Positions 27,407 to 36,746 of a stretch of 64,000 nucleotides of DNA are shown piece after piece. The notes beneath the pieces were generated by a model, which worked only from the letters and a program-made list of their open reading frames with translations, was not told where the DNA came from and did not search any database. A program made the translations under genes and the position numbers. Each line of letters starts with the position of its first letter. Within the stretch, counting starts at the first letter, position 1. The DNA lies in the NCBI RefSeq assembly GCF_965661665.1, contig NZ_CBFIEO010000001.1:1-64000 (forward strand). The letters run 5' to 3'. This stretch comes from Cognatiyoonia sp965661665 (lineage in GTDB: Bacteria; Pseudomonadota; Alphaproteobacteria; Rhodobacterales; Rhodobacteraceae).

Positions 27407-29890
27407 TTAATCCAAGTTACGTTCGACTTCTTCGCGTTCGAAGATCTCGATCACGTCGTCAGGGCGGATGTCGTCATAGTTTTCGAACGCCATACCGCAT
27501 TCCTGACCGGACTGGACCTCTGCTACTTCGTCCTTGAAGCGCTTCAAAGTCTTCAGTGTCCCTTCATGGATCACTACGTTGTCCCGCAGCAGGCGAACCC
27601 CAGCGGAGCGACGCGCGACGCCTTCGGTGACGAGACAGCCCGCAACCTTGCCGACGCCAGTAACCTTGAAGACCTCTTTGATGGTCGCGTAGCCGATGAA
27701 GTTCTCTTTGATCTCCGCCGACAGAAGACCAGAAGCTGCCGCTTTCACATCGTCCACCAGGTCGTAGATGACGGAGTAGTAGCGGATCTCCACACCCTTC
27801 TGGTTGGCAGAGTTGCGTGCAGGCGTGTTCGCACGGACGTTAAAGCCGATGACCGGCGCGCCGGAGGCTTCAGCCAGACCAACGTCGGTTTCGGTAATCG
27901 CACCAACGCCGGAATGAAGGACGCGGACGCGAACCTCGTCATTGCCGATCTTCTCCATCGCTTGGACAATCGCCTCAGAGGAACCTTGCACGTCTGCCTT
28001 CACCAAGATCGGCAATTCGCTGACGTTCTCATCCGCTTTGGCGTTCGCCATCAACTGATCGAGCGTCACCGCCGCACCAGCAGCAGCACGTTTGTCTTTT
28101 GCGGCCTTCTGACGATAGTCGGCGATTTCGCGCGCTTGCGCTTCGGTGTCGACCACGTTCAAAACGTCGCCCGCTTCCGGTGTGCCGTTCAGACCCAGAA
28201 CCTCAACCGGTACGGATGGGCCTGCTTCTTCCACACGGTCGCCTTTGTCGTCGACAAGCGCGCGGACTTTACCCCACTGCTCACCCACAACGAAGATATC
28301 ACCCTGCTTCAGCGTGCCGTTCTGAACCAGAACGGTCGCTACAGGACCACGGCCCACGTCGAGCTGTGCTTCGATTACAGCGCCAGAAGCGGCGCGGTCT
28401 GGGTTGGCTTTGAGCTCAAGGATTTCCGCCTGAAGCGCGATGGCTTCCAGCAGTTCATCAAGGCCCTGACCTGTGATGGCAGAGACTTCGACATCCTGAA
28501 CCTCACCCGACATCTTCTCAACAATCACTTCGTGTTGAAGAAGGTCGGTGCGGACTTTGTCAGGGTTGGCCGCTTCACGGTCAATCTTGTTGATTGCGAC
28601 GATCATTGGCACTTCCGCCGCTTTCGCGTGGTTGATGGCTTCGATCGTCTGCGGCATGACGGCGTCATCCGCTGCCACAACCAGAACAACGATGTCCGTC
28701 ACCTGCGCACCACGGGAGCGCATGGAAGTAAACGCTGCGTGGCCCGGAGTATCGAGGAACGACAGAACCTGACCGCTTTCGGTCGTAACCTGATAGGCAC
28801 CGATGTGCTGTGTGATGCCACCCGCTTCGCCAGCGGTCACGCGCGTCTTGCGGATCGCGTCGAGTAGGGAAGTCTTACCGTGGTCAACGTGACCCATGAT
28901 CGTGATGATCGGCGCGCGCGGCTTCAGATCTTCATCCTTGTCCTCGACCGCGTCGATCACGTCTTCCACGTCAGAGTCAGAGACGCGGACAACTGTGTGA
29001 CCGAACTCTTCCACTATCAATTCAGCGGTATCGGCATCAATCGTTTGCGTCTGGGTCGCCATGATGCCGTTGGTCATCAACGCCTTTACAACGTCTGCGA
29101 CTTTTTCGGACATGCGGTTGGCCAATTCGCCGACCATGATGGCTTCGGGCAGCTGCACCTCGCGGACAACCTTTTCCCGCTCAACCTGACCGCCCATTGC
29201 CTTCTGACGCGCACGCTCTTGCTTACGCTTCATCGCAGCGACGGATTTCTGATGACCGCCGCCACCCCGCAGAGCGTCGTTCAAAGTCAGCTTACCAGAC
29301 CGGCGACCTTCGTCCTGACGGCCTTTTTGCTGCTTGGGCTGACGGGTCTCACGCTGTTCGCGATCCTTGCCGCGCGGTGCCGCAGATGGGCGCGCGACAG
29401 CGGCCTCACCCGGCACGTCGGCTGGGTTGGGTGCGGATGTCGCAGATTTTGACTTAGAGCGTGCCGCTTCTTCGCGCTTACGTTCTTCTTCTTCGGCCTT
29501 GGCTTTAGCGCGGGCTTCGCGTTCGCGGTCCTCAGCCTCTTTCGCTTCGGCTTCGGCGCGGCGGCGGGCACGCTCTTCATTGCGGGCCTTTTCTTCGGCG
29601 TCGCGCTTGGCGGCATCTTCGGCCTCACGCTCTTTAGCGGCCTGCAATGCTTTCATCCGGCGCTGATACTCAGCCTCCGAAATCCCGCCTGGCCGACGTG
29701 ACGGATCACTGCCCGCTGGCGCAGATCCACCAGAGGTCGGCTTTGCAGCACCAGATTTTGGCACCACAACACGCTTGCGCTTGGTCTCAACAACCACGTT
29801 CTTTGTCCGACCGTGGCTAAAGCTTTGCTTTACGTTGCTTGGACGAGAACCGCCCAAACCAAGTGTTTTTTTGCCGTCGTTATCGCTCAT
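27407..29890 (-). CDS. infB: Translation initiation factor IF-2
   Basis: An 827-residue GTPase that delivers initiator tRNA to the small subunit. The N terminus is a long charged, Ala/Glu/Arg-rich coiled coil (about 70-200); the G domain begins IITIMGHVDHGKTSLLDAIR (G1), with DTPGHAAF (G3) and NKID (G4), followed by domains II to IV to the end. The start overlaps the end of the ylxR gene by 4 bases. Length is normal for the group. Confidence 0.97.
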   Translation of the reverse strand: MSDNDGKKTLGLGGSRPSNVKQSFSHGRTKNVVVETKRKRVVVPKSGAAKPTSGGSAPAGSDPSRRPGGISEAEYQRRMKALQAAKEREAEDAAKRDAEEKARNEERARRRAEAEAKEAEDREREARAKAKAEEEERKREEAARSKSKSATSAPNPADVPGEAAVARPSAAPRGKDREQRETRQPKQQKGRQDEGRRSGKLTLNDALRGGGGHQKSVAAMKRKQERARQKAMGGQVEREKVVREVQLPEAIMVGELANRMSEKVADVVKALMTNGIMATQTQTIDADTAELIVEEFGHTVVRVSDSDVEDVIDAVEDKDEDLKPRAPIITIMGHVDHGKTSLLDAIRKTRVTAGEAGGITQHIGAYQVTTESGQVLSFLDTPGHAAFTSMRSRGAQVTDIVVLVVAADDAVMPQTIEAINHAKAAEVPMIVAINKIDREAANPDKVRTDLLQHEVIVEKMSGEVQDVEVSAITGQGLDELLEAIALQAEILELKANPDRAASGAVIEAQLDVGRGPVATVLVQNGTLKQGDIFVVGEQWGKVRALVDDKGDRVEEAGPSVPVEVLGLNGTPEAGDVLNVVDTEAQAREIADYRQKAAKDKRAAAGAAVTLDQLMANAKADENVSELPILVKADVQGSSEAIVQAMEKIGNDEVRVRVLHSGVGAITETDVGLAEASGAPVIGFNVRANTPARNSANQKGVEIRYYSVIYDLVDDVKAAASGLLSAEIKENFIGYATIKEVFKVTGVGKVAGCLVTEGVARRSAGVRLLRDNVVIHEGTLKTLKRFKDEVAEVQSGQECGMAFENYDDIRPDDVIEIFEREEVERNLD

Positions 29891-30531
29891 TTAGCTTCTA
29901 TATCCTTCTCGGTGGCCGCTTTGCCACCGTCTACCTCGCGTAAGCCACGTAGCTTTGTGGCTTCCTCTACAACACGATCGCCGAGTCCGCCAGCCGCGAG
30001 CGCGCCATGTATCACACTTTGCCGTCCAAATGCCAAACCCAATTCAGCAGATGTGAAGCAGTCGAAATAACGGGCCCCTTCTGGGGTCCAAAGTTTGGCT
30101 TTGCCCCTGGCAGAGCCGTCGCTGGCTTGAAGCAAAACACGCACCCGTTCGCCGCCTGCCAACCAGCCTTTGACCTTTTCAAAGCCGCAGACCGCACGCC
30201 CCGCTTTGCGCGACATCGCAATCAGATCGATAGCGCGGCGGGCCAACTGACGTTCGACCTCATCCGCGAGCCCATCGGGCACCATGATCGCCTGTTTGGC
30301 ACAGCGTGAAAACTGGCCTTTGCTGGCCACTTCAAGCGCCACCCGATCCGCTGCGACGTACATGCCCCGCCCAGGAAGCTTGCCCAGAATATCCGGCACA
30401 ACCTGACGATCGGGGCCCACAACGAACCGGATCAGGCCAGCTTTTGGCTGGCTCTCTCCGGTCACGATGCACTTACGCTCTGGACCGTCGCTTCGATCTT
30501 TCTTTAGGCCGCCCCGCGTCATGCGCGTCAC
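29887..30531 (-). CDS. YlxR-type RNA-binding protein (DUF448)
   Basis: 214 residues with two parts: an N-terminal DUF448/YlxR domain (RKCIVTGESQPKAGLIRFVV, LPGRGMYVAADR) and a C-terminal L7Ae/ribosomal-like domain (AIDLIAMSRKAGRAVCGFEK). Both bind RNA in relatives. It sits between nusA and infB as in most bacteria, which points to a role in transcription-translation machinery or rRNA processing. Confidence 0.9.
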   Translation of the reverse strand: MTRMTRGGLKKDRSDGPERKCIVTGESQPKAGLIRFVVGPDRQVVPDILGKLPGRGMYVAADRVALEVASKGQFSRCAKQAIMVPDGLADEVERQLARRAIDLIAMSRKAGRAVCGFEKVKGWLAGGERVRVLLQASDGSARGKAKLWTPEGARYFDCFTSAELGLAFGRQSVIHGALAAGGLGDRVVEEATKLRGLREVDGGKAATEKDIEAK

Positions 30532-30546
30532 TCCGGAGGCCTGAAA

Positions 30547-32166
30547 TCAGACCTCCGCCTCCTCGGCGACTTCGCCTTTTTCACCTTCAGCGGCTTCCGC
30601 CTCCAGTTCAGCAGGGTCAACCCAACCCAACATTACGCGGGCTGTCATGACCAAATCTTGCGCCTCTTCTAACGAAACGTCAAATTTCTCCAACACGCCA
30701 TCGTCTTTCACACGCTCGCCATCAACCATGGTCCAACCACCCGCCAGCTCCCAGTCAGCGCAAGTTGCGAAGTCTTCGAGCGTTTTGACGCCATCCTCGG
30801 CCAAGGCTTCGATCATCAATGGTGTCAGGCCTTCGAACTCAACAAGGCTGTCTTCCACACCCAACTCACGGGCGCGGTCCATTGCTTTCTTATTCTGCGC
30901 ATCAAGATAGTCGCGCGCACGCGCCTGAAGCTCGCTCGCTGTGTCCTCGTCCACGCCTTCGATGACCAACAGTTCTTCGATCTCGACATAAGCGACTTCC
31001 TCAAGGCTGGTGAAGCCTTCGGAAACGATCAATTGAGCGAAGAACTCATCAAGGTCCAAGGTCTCCATGAACATCTTGGTGCGAACTTCAAACTCCGCCT
31101 GACGACGCTTGGATTCTTCTTCCTCAGTGAGAATGTCGATGTCGAGGCCGGTCAACTGTGACGCCAAACGCACGTTCTGGCCCCGGCGACCAATGGCGAG
31201 CGAGAGCTGCTCATCAGGCACAACAACTTCGATCTTGCCCGCTTCTTCATCCAAAACAACTTTGGACACTTCTGAAGGCTGCAATGCGTTCACGAGGAAC
31301 GTTGGCATATCTTCATTCCAAGGAATGATGTCGATCTTTTCGCCCTGCAGTTCGTTCACAACCGCCTGCACACGGGAACCCCGCATACCAACGCAGGCAC
31401 CGACAGGGTCGATGGAGCCATCATAAGAAATAACAGCGATCTTCGCGCGAGATCCGGGATCACGGGCAACGGCCTTAATATCAATAATCCCTTCGTAGAT
31501 TTCAGGTACTTCCATTTTGAAGAGCTCCGCCATGAACTCTGGCGCTGTGCGCGACAGGAAGATTTGCGGACCGCGTTGTTCGCGGCGCACGTCTTTGATG
31601 TAGCAACGGATGCGGTCGTTTGGGCGGTATGCCTCACGGCCGATCTTCTCGTTCCGGCGCAGAACAGCCTCACCAGCGCCCACATCGACGATGACGTTGC
31701 CGTACTCTTCTCGCTTCACGGCCGCGTTGATGATTGTGCCAGCGCGGTCTTTGAATTCTTCGTACTGCTTGTCACGCTCTGCTTCGCGAACCTTCTGCAG
31801 GATCACCTGTTTCGCAGACTGCGCAGCGATCCGGCCCATCTCTACTGGTGGCACTTCTTCCACGAAAGTCTGACCGACCTCTGGGTTTTCCATGTATTGC
31901 TTGGCTTGCTCCACCGTGAACTCAGCTTGGTAGTTCTCAAGCAGATCATCCTCGACCACGGTGCGGACGCGCGTAAATGTCGCCTTGCCGGTCTTACGGT
32001 CGATGGAGACACGAATGTCCATTTCAGAGCCGTAGCGCGACTTTGCCGCCCGGGCGAGCGATTCTTCCATCGCTTCGACAACCAACGCAGGGTCGATCAT
32101 CTTTTCGCGTGCCACGGCCTCAGCCGTTTGAAGCAGCTCAAGCTGGTTTGCAGATGTGATTGTCAT
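30547..32166 (-). CDS. nusA: Transcription termination/antitermination factor NusA
   Basis: 539 residues: the RNA polymerase-binding N domain (ELLQTAEAVAREKMIDPALV), S1 domain, two KH domains (about 200-350; VGACVGMRGSRVQAVVNEL and LAIGRRGQNVRLAS) and two acidic C-terminal repeats ending in an AEAAEGEKGE tail. It modulates pausing, termination and rRNA antitermination. Its ATG overlaps the rimP stop. Confidence 0.96.
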   Translation of the reverse strand: MTITSANQLELLQTAEAVAREKMIDPALVVEAMEESLARAAKSRYGSEMDIRVSIDRKTGKATFTRVRTVVEDDLLENYQAEFTVEQAKQYMENPEVGQTFVEEVPPVEMGRIAAQSAKQVILQKVREAERDKQYEEFKDRAGTIINAAVKREEYGNVIVDVGAGEAVLRRNEKIGREAYRPNDRIRCYIKDVRREQRGPQIFLSRTAPEFMAELFKMEVPEIYEGIIDIKAVARDPGSRAKIAVISYDGSIDPVGACVGMRGSRVQAVVNELQGEKIDIIPWNEDMPTFLVNALQPSEVSKVVLDEEAGKIEVVVPDEQLSLAIGRRGQNVRLASQLTGLDIDILTEEEESKRRQAEFEVRTKMFMETLDLDEFFAQLIVSEGFTSLEEVAYVEIEELLVIEGVDEDTASELQARARDYLDAQNKKAMDRARELGVEDSLVEFEGLTPLMIEALAEDGVKTLEDFATCADWELAGGWTMVDGERVKDDGVLEKFDVSLEEAQDLVMTARVMLGWVDPAELEAEAAEGEKGEVAEEAEV

Positions 32167-32741
32167 CAGGACTTCTCCTCGCCATCAATGATGGTTTCAA
32201 TTTCGTCAAATTGTGCATCGTCAATCTGACCTTTGTCTTTGCGACCGCGCAGAACGTCGCGGATCAAATCGTCTGTCAGAACCAGTTTGGCATCTGACAA
32301 CCAATCAAACTTTAAACCGATCGTACCTTCTTCGATCGTGATCAGAACTTCATCGCCTTCAACGCCAGCAAGCGGTCCTTTGAACCGGCGGCGGCCATCG
32401 ATCAGCTCTTCGGTTTCGACCTTGGCCTCAAAGCCTTCCCATTGGGCAAAGTCCTTGAACCGTGTCAGCGGGCGATCAATACCGGGGCTGCTGACTTCGA
32501 GATTGTATTGGTCAAGAATTGGATCCTCGACATCCAGAACAGCACTTACCGCGGTGCTGATCTCACCGCAGTCATCAACCTCAATCGTGCCATCCGGCTT
32601 TTGCGCCATGATCTGCAACACCGTTTCTTTGCCAGACATCAAACGCACGCGCACAACCTCAAACCCCATGTCTTCAATGACTGGGGTGATGATCTCTGTA
32701 ATGCGGCGGTCAATCGCCGCTTTTGCGATCAAATCGTTCAT
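32166..32741 (-). CDS. rimP: Ribosome maturation factor RimP
   Basis: 191 residues needed for 30S subunit maturation: N domain (ITEIITPVIEDMGFEVVRVR), VSSPGIDRPLTRFKDF, and an SH3-like C-terminal domain (LAGVEGDEVLITIEEGTIGL). I start at the ATG at 32741, which matches the family N terminus; the frame is open a further 31 codons across the leader hairpins but upstream of the predicted transcript start. Confidence 0.94.
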   Translation of the reverse strand: MNDLIAKAAIDRRITEIITPVIEDMGFEVVRVRLMSGKETVLQIMAQKPDGTIEVDDCGEISTAVSAVLDVEDPILDQYNLEVSSPGIDRPLTRFKDFAQWEGFEAKVETEELIDGRRRFKGPLAGVEGDEVLITIEEGTIGLKFDWLSDAKLVLTDDLIRDVLRGRKDKGQIDDAQFDEIETIIDGEEKS

Positions 32742-32752
32742 GTCTTTCACGC

Positions 32753-32779
32753 ACAAAAAAAACGGGCGCGCGGCCCGTT
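32753..32779 (-). terminator. Attenuator-like terminator in the rimP leader
   Basis: On the minus strand AACGGGC-CGCGC-GCCCGTT forms a 7-base GC-rich stem followed directly by a run of T residues, ending about 11 bases before the rimP ATG. An intrinsic terminator inside the 5' leader of an essential operon implies regulated read-through. Confidence 0.8.
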
Positions 32780-32791
32780 GTAGTCTCCGGT

Positions 32792-32819
32792 GGGCGCTAG
32801 GTTTGGACCCCAGCGCGCC
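32792..32819 (-). promoter_or_regulatory. First leader hairpin upstream of the rimP attenuator
   Basis: On the minus strand GGCGC..CT..GG pairs with CC..AG..GCGCC around a short loop (span 28 bases). It lies 12 bases before the terminator hairpin, in a leader of about 85 nucleotides. It could be an anti-terminator partner or a binding site for a protein such as NusA. Confidence 0.5.
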
Positions 32820-32831
32820 GCTGTTGACATG

Positions 32832-32860
32832 CATATACGGATTGAAAGGTGAGTCTGCAA
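32832..32860 (-). promoter_or_regulatory. Sigma-70 promoter of rimP-nusA-ylxR-infB
   Basis: On the minus strand TTGCAG (32860-32855), a 17-base spacer and TATATG (32837-32832). This predicts transcription start near 32825, giving a leader that contains both hairpins. Confidence 0.6.
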
Positions 32861-32882
32861 GGGGCAGGTAGATTCTCTCGCG

Positions 32883-34424
32883 TCATGCCCGCGACCACCG
32901 CTCTGCCATGCGGGCGTTGTCCATTGGCCAGAGGTTTCCGATCGTCTCGGCTGTTTTGATGCCTTTGTGGGTCGCTTGCAGGAAATTCGCGAACATCGGG
33001 ATCAATGTGCTGCCTTCATCGCGCAGGATTTCTTGCATTTCAAAGTAGTGGTCTTGGCGTGTTTCGCTGTCCAACTCAGCACGGGCTTTCAGCAAGAGGT
33101 CTTGGAACCGTGCGTGGCTTTGCAATCCGCAGTCGCCCCATGTAGCCCGATCAGCGTAGGCCGTGCTGAACATCCAGTCTTCCGTCGCGCGGCCGAACCA
33201 ATGACCGTTGGCAAAAGACGACTGCAACCAAGCGTCAGCCCAGTAGCCATCTGAGGCTTCTTCCATGATGTCGATCTCGATACCGGCCAGTGCCGCCGAC
33301 GATTGGAACAGGTCCGCGGCCTGACATGCACCGCTGAAGGCCGCATGGGAGGTTGAGAGCGTGAGGCTCAGTGAGTCTAAGCCGGCTTTCGCAAGGAAAT
33401 GTCGCGCTTTGTCCGGGTCAAACTCCAACTGAGCGAGGCTTGCATTGAAGTACTGGTTCAATGGTCCAATGGGCGTGTCGTTGCCGACTTCCCCATGCCC
33501 CAGAAGCACTTGCTCCACCATCTGCGCCCGGTTGATCCCGTGCTTCAACGCCTTGCACAGGTTGAGATTATCGAACNNNNNNNNNNNNNNNNNNNNNNNN
33601 NNNNNNNNNNNNNNNNNNNNNNNNNNNNNNNNNNNNNNNNNNNNNNNNNNNNNNNNNNNNNNNNNNNNNNNNNNNNNNNNNNNNNNNNNNNNNNNNNNNN
33701 NNNNNNNNNNNNNNNNNNNNNNNNNNNNNNNNNNNNNNNNNNNNNNNNNNNNNNNNNNNNNNNNNNNNNNNNNNNNNNNNNNNNNNNNNNNNNNNNNNNN
33801 NNNNNNNNNNNNNNNNNNNNNNNNNNNNNNNNNNNNNNNNNNNNNNNNNNNNNNNNNNNNNNNNNNNNNNNNNNNNNNNNNNNNNNNNNNNNNNNNNNNN
33901 NNNNNNNNNNNNNNNNNNNNNNNNNNNNNNNNNNNNNNNNNNNNNNNNNNNNNNNNNNNNNNNNNNNNNNNNNNNNNNNNNNNNNNNNNNNNNNNNNNNN
34001 NNNNNNNNNNNNNNNNNNNNNNNNNNNNNNNNNNNNNNNNNNNNNNNNNNNNNNNNNNNNNNNNNNNNNNNNNNNNNNNNNNNNNNNNNNNNNNNNNNNN
34101 NNNNNNNNNNNNNNNNNNNNNNNNNNNNNNNNNNNNNNNNNNNNNNNNNNNNNNTGAAACTTCCCAACTTTCGGCCAATTCGCCCTGTAACGTGCCATCG
34201 GCCGCCACCTCTGTCAGGCAATCAAAGACACAACCATGACCCGCAGCAATCATGAAGATGTCCGCATGGGTACGGCTGTCCCAACTGTCGCTGGAATGCG
34301 CGCCACTCAGCCCCGCAACCAGCGTCCCGCCACGGTGCTGCGCCCGAACTGGCAGACCGGTCAGGCTCAAAACACCTGCCGCTGCACCTGACCGAAGCAG
34401 GCCACGTCTGCTAATTCTGTTCAT
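32883..34424 (-). CDS. Peptide-type ABC transporter substrate-binding protein, with sequence gap
   Basis: A family 5 extracellular solute-binding protein. The N terminus carries a Tat-like signal (RISRRGLLRSGAAAGVLSLT) and HRGGTLVAGLSGA; the C-terminal part has INRAQMVEQVLLGHGEVGND and the tail of the binding lobe. The middle (about 190 codons) is N. Both known parts are in the same frame across the 578-N run, giving 513 residues, the usual size. No permease or ATPase gene is adjacent, so its transporter partners are elsewhere or it is an orphan. Confidence 0.82.
   Translation of the reverse strand: MNRISRRGLLRSGAAAGVLSLTGLPVRAQHRGGTLVAGLSGAHSSDSWDSRTHADIFMIAAGHGCVFDCLTEVAADGTLQGELAESWEVSXXXXXXXXXXXXXXXXXXXXXXXXXXXXXXXXXXXXXXXXXXXXXXXXXXXXXXXXXXXXXXXXXXXXXXXXXXXXXXXXXXXXXXXXXXXXXXXXXXXXXXXXXXXXXXXXXXXXXXXXXXXXXXXXXXXXXXXXXXXXXXXXXXXXXXXXXXXXXXXXXXXXXXXXXXXXXXXXXXXXXXXXXXXXXXXXXFDNLNLCKALKHGINRAQMVEQVLLGHGEVGNDTPIGPLNQYFNASLAQLEFDPDKARHFLAKAGLDSLSLTLSTSHAAFSGACQAADLFQSSAALAGIEIDIMEEASDGYWADAWLQSSFANGHWFGRATEDWMFSTAYADRATWGDCGLQSHARFQDLLLKARAELDSETRQDHYFEMQEILRDEGSTLIPMFANFLQATHKGIKTAETIGNLWPMDNARMAERWSRA
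33577..34154. other. Assembly gap (578 N)
   Basis: A single run of unknown bases inside the binding-protein gene. Flanking frames agree with the gap length, which suggests the size was estimated from read pairs or from a homologue. Nothing else can be said about it. Confidence 0.99.
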
Positions 34425-34493
34425 ACGGGCGCGATCCCTAATTCAGATTTCGATTCGGACGGTACCTTAGCAATTTGGACGGTCACGGCGCTA

Positions 34494-35495
34494 TCAATGG
34501 TTTGCGACGGCGCGTGTGTTGGTGAAAGAAATGCTCAGATCGTGCATCGCCCTCAGCAGTTCGGTCGTCACGCTACGCTCCGACAGCGCATGCCCAGCGC
34601 GTCCGACCATGCGAAGCTTGGCATTGGGCCAGAGTTTCGCAAGTTCATAGGCTGACACAGGTGGACAAATCATGTCGAACCGACCTTGAACAAGGTAGCC
34701 CGGTATATGCGCGATCCGGTCAACACGGTTCAGGATTTGCTGGTCCTCATCCAAGAAACCGCCATGCTTGAAATAGTGGTTCTCTAGACGAGCAAAAGCG
34801 CGGGCGTAATCCGCAGGGCTTTCCCCGACAATCCCGTCACTTTCGATGGAGGCCAGCGCGTTCTCCCAACTTGCCCACGCACGGGCGAAGCGGGTCTCAA
34901 TGCTCAGATCGCCGCAGAAAAGACGTCGATGATACGCCTCGATCAAATCAGCCCGCTCATCTTCTGGGATCATACCTTCGAACTTGGCCCAAAGATCCGG
35001 CCAGAACTGCCCAGCGCCACCACCATAGAACCAATCCAGCTCTTTCTCGCGCATCAGGAAAACGCCGCGCAGGACCAAGGCCAAAACCGCTTCCGGATGT
35101 TCCTGCGCATAAATGAGCGACAGCGTAGCGCCCCAACTGCCGCCAAAGACGACCCATTTCGGGATGCCCAGCGTCTCCCGAATTTGTTCAATGTCGCGGA
35201 CGAGGTGCCATGTGGTATTTGCCTCAACCCGCGCATTCGGACGGGATCGGCCACATCCACGCTGATCGAACAACACAATCCGGTAGATGGCAGGATCAAA
35301 ATACCGCCGCATCACAGGGCTGCATCCCCCGCCCGGGCCACCATGCAAAACAACGACGGGCAAGCCATCAGGGTTTCCACATTGTTCGACATAAACGCGA
35401 TGTCCGTCACCAACATCCAACAATCGTTGATCAAATGGATCAATCGACGGGAATAACTGCGGCAGTGCGCTTTTTTGGCTCAAGACCTTATCCAT
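34494..35495 (-). CDS. pip: Proline iminopeptidase
   Basis: A 333-residue alpha/beta hydrolase that removes N-terminal proline. Oxyanion motif HGGPGGGCSP, nucleophile Ser in VFGGSWGATLSL, Asp in VQGRFDMICPP and His in GRAGHALSE. I start at the ATG at 35495 (MDKVLSQKSALPQLFP), as in the family; the frame is open a further 109 codons but that stretch overlaps ubiG on the other strand. It is divergent from ubiG. Confidence 0.93.
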   Translation of the reverse strand: MDKVLSQKSALPQLFPSIDPFDQRLLDVGDGHRVYVEQCGNPDGLPVVVLHGGPGGGCSPVMRRYFDPAIYRIVLFDQRGCGRSRPNARVEANTTWHLVRDIEQIRETLGIPKWVVFGGSWGATLSLIYAQEHPEAVLALVLRGVFLMREKELDWFYGGGAGQFWPDLWAKFEGMIPEDERADLIEAYHRRLFCGDLSIETRFARAWASWENALASIESDGIVGESPADYARAFARLENHYFKHGGFLDEDQQILNRVDRIAHIPGYLVQGRFDMICPPVSAYELAKLWPNAKLRMVGRAGHALSERSVTTELLRAMHDLSISFTNTRAVANH

Positions 35496-35559
35496 AAGAG
35501 ACCTATATAGCTTGATAAGGTCAGTGACCACAGGCCGCGAAAGGTGCAAAAGGAACGCC

Positions 35560-36309
35560 ATGCAAGCAGACGCCACAAATACGGTTGATCCGTCCGAGAT
35601 CGCAAAGTTCGAAGCCATGGCCGCTGAATGGTGGGATCCGAAGGGCAAGTTCAAACCTTTGCACATGATGAATCCCGTCCGGCTGGAATACATCACAACG
35701 CAGATCGCGGCGGAATTTGACCGCGATTTGAAGGGGCCAAAGCCGTTTGAGGGGCTGCGCATCCTCGACATCGGCTGCGGTGGCGGGCTTTTGTGCGAAC
35801 CGATGGCGCGCCTCGGTGCCACTGTCGTCGGTGCAGACGCAGCGGAGCGAAATATCCCTGTTGCGCGGCTTCATGCCGAACAATCCGGACTCGACATCGA
35901 TTATCGGCACACAACGGCTGAAGCGATGGCAGCGGCGGGGGAGCAATTCGACGTCGTGCTCAACATGGAAGTCGTTGAGCATGTGGCAGACCCCCTTGGC
36001 TATCTGACCGCGTGTCAGCAACTCCTGAAACCCGGCAGGCTGCATCTTTGTTCCACCATCAACCGCAATCCAAAATCTTTTGCGATGGCGATTGTTGGGG
36101 CCGAGTGGATCATGCGGTGGCTGCCTAAGGGCACCCATCAATGGGACAAGTTCATCACACCTGATGAGCTCTACGAGTTGATGACCAATGCTGGAATGGA
36201 GCCAGTGGATCGCAAAGGCTATGTCTTCAACTTCGCGCGGTTCACGTGGTCGATTTCTGATCGGGATTTGTCCGTGAACTATGTCACTGCAGCGCTAAAG
36301 CCTTCCTAG
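35560..36309 (+). CDS. ubiG: Ubiquinone O-methyltransferase UbiG
   Basis: A 249-residue SAM-dependent methyltransferase that performs both O-methylations of ubiquinone. SAM motif I is ILDIGCGGGLLCEPMARLGA; also FDVVLNMEVVEHVADP and HQWDKFITPDEL. The ATG at 35560 follows AGGAACGCC; an upstream in-frame start has no ribosome site. The tail overlaps the convergent marR gene by 4 bases. Confidence 0.95.
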   Translation: MQADATNTVDPSEIAKFEAMAAEWWDPKGKFKPLHMMNPVRLEYITTQIAAEFDRDLKGPKPFEGLRILDIGCGGGLLCEPMARLGATVVGADAAERNIPVARLHAEQSGLDIDYRHTTAEAMAAAGEQFDVVLNMEVVEHVADPLGYLTACQQLLKPGRLHLCSTINRNPKSFAMAIVGAEWIMRWLPKGTHQWDKFITPDELYELMTNAGMEPVDRKGYVFNFARFTWSISDRDLSVNYVTAALKPS

Positions 36310-36746
36310 TTTTCGTTCAGCTTGGTCCGAAGTTCGCGCAGCACAGGCAGCGTGGCTTTCACCTTCTCTTGGCCAACCGTGTCAACAAGCTCCGAAATAA
36401 CCGGCGCAATCGCGGCCAAAGCCGCGTCCCGCGCGGCAATACCTGGCGGGCTAATCGACACCATCTTTTTGCGCGCATCATCCCAATCGGGTCGCACATG
36501 CACCCAACCGGCCCATTCGAGCTTGTTCAGCGTGTTTGTGATCGCCCCTCGGGTCAGATGAAACGTCTGTGCCAACTGGCCGGGTGATTTTTCTGTCCCC
36601 GCATGCGCGAGGTGGTTCAGAACCGAAAAATGCGACAGTTCCATCCCCTTTGGCAGCACACGTGCGAAACTCATCTTGGCAAGCTGATCCACCGTCAGCA
36701 GTTCGCTGAAAAGTGCAATTGCAAGATTCTTGTTCGTGTCGCTCAT
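36306..36746 (-). CDS. MarR-family transcriptional regulator
   Basis: 146 residues with a winged helix at about 30-100 (SHFSVLNHLAHAGTEKSPGQ, then LAQTFHLTRGAITNTLNKLE, WVHVRPDWDDARKKMVSI). It probably binds as a dimer and responds to a small ligand. It is the last gene of a grxC-nitrilase-marR run, each pair overlapping by 4 bases, so it may regulate that operon. Confidence 0.88.
   Translation of the reverse strand: MSDTNKNLAIALFSELLTVDQLAKMSFARVLPKGMELSHFSVLNHLAHAGTEKSPGQLAQTFHLTRGAITNTLNKLEWAGWVHVRPDWDDARKKMVSISPPGIAARDAALAAIAPVISELVDTVGQEKVKATLPVLRELRTKLNEN

Noticed and set aside
27389..28867. Long plus-strand open frame opposite infB (492 codons)
   Set aside because: It mirrors the strong codon bias of infB, shows no family motif, and infB is unmistakable on the other strand.
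34494..35822. Longer proline iminopeptidase (442 residues)
   Set aside because: The added N terminus overlaps ubiG on the other strand and does not match the family; the ATG at 35495 does.
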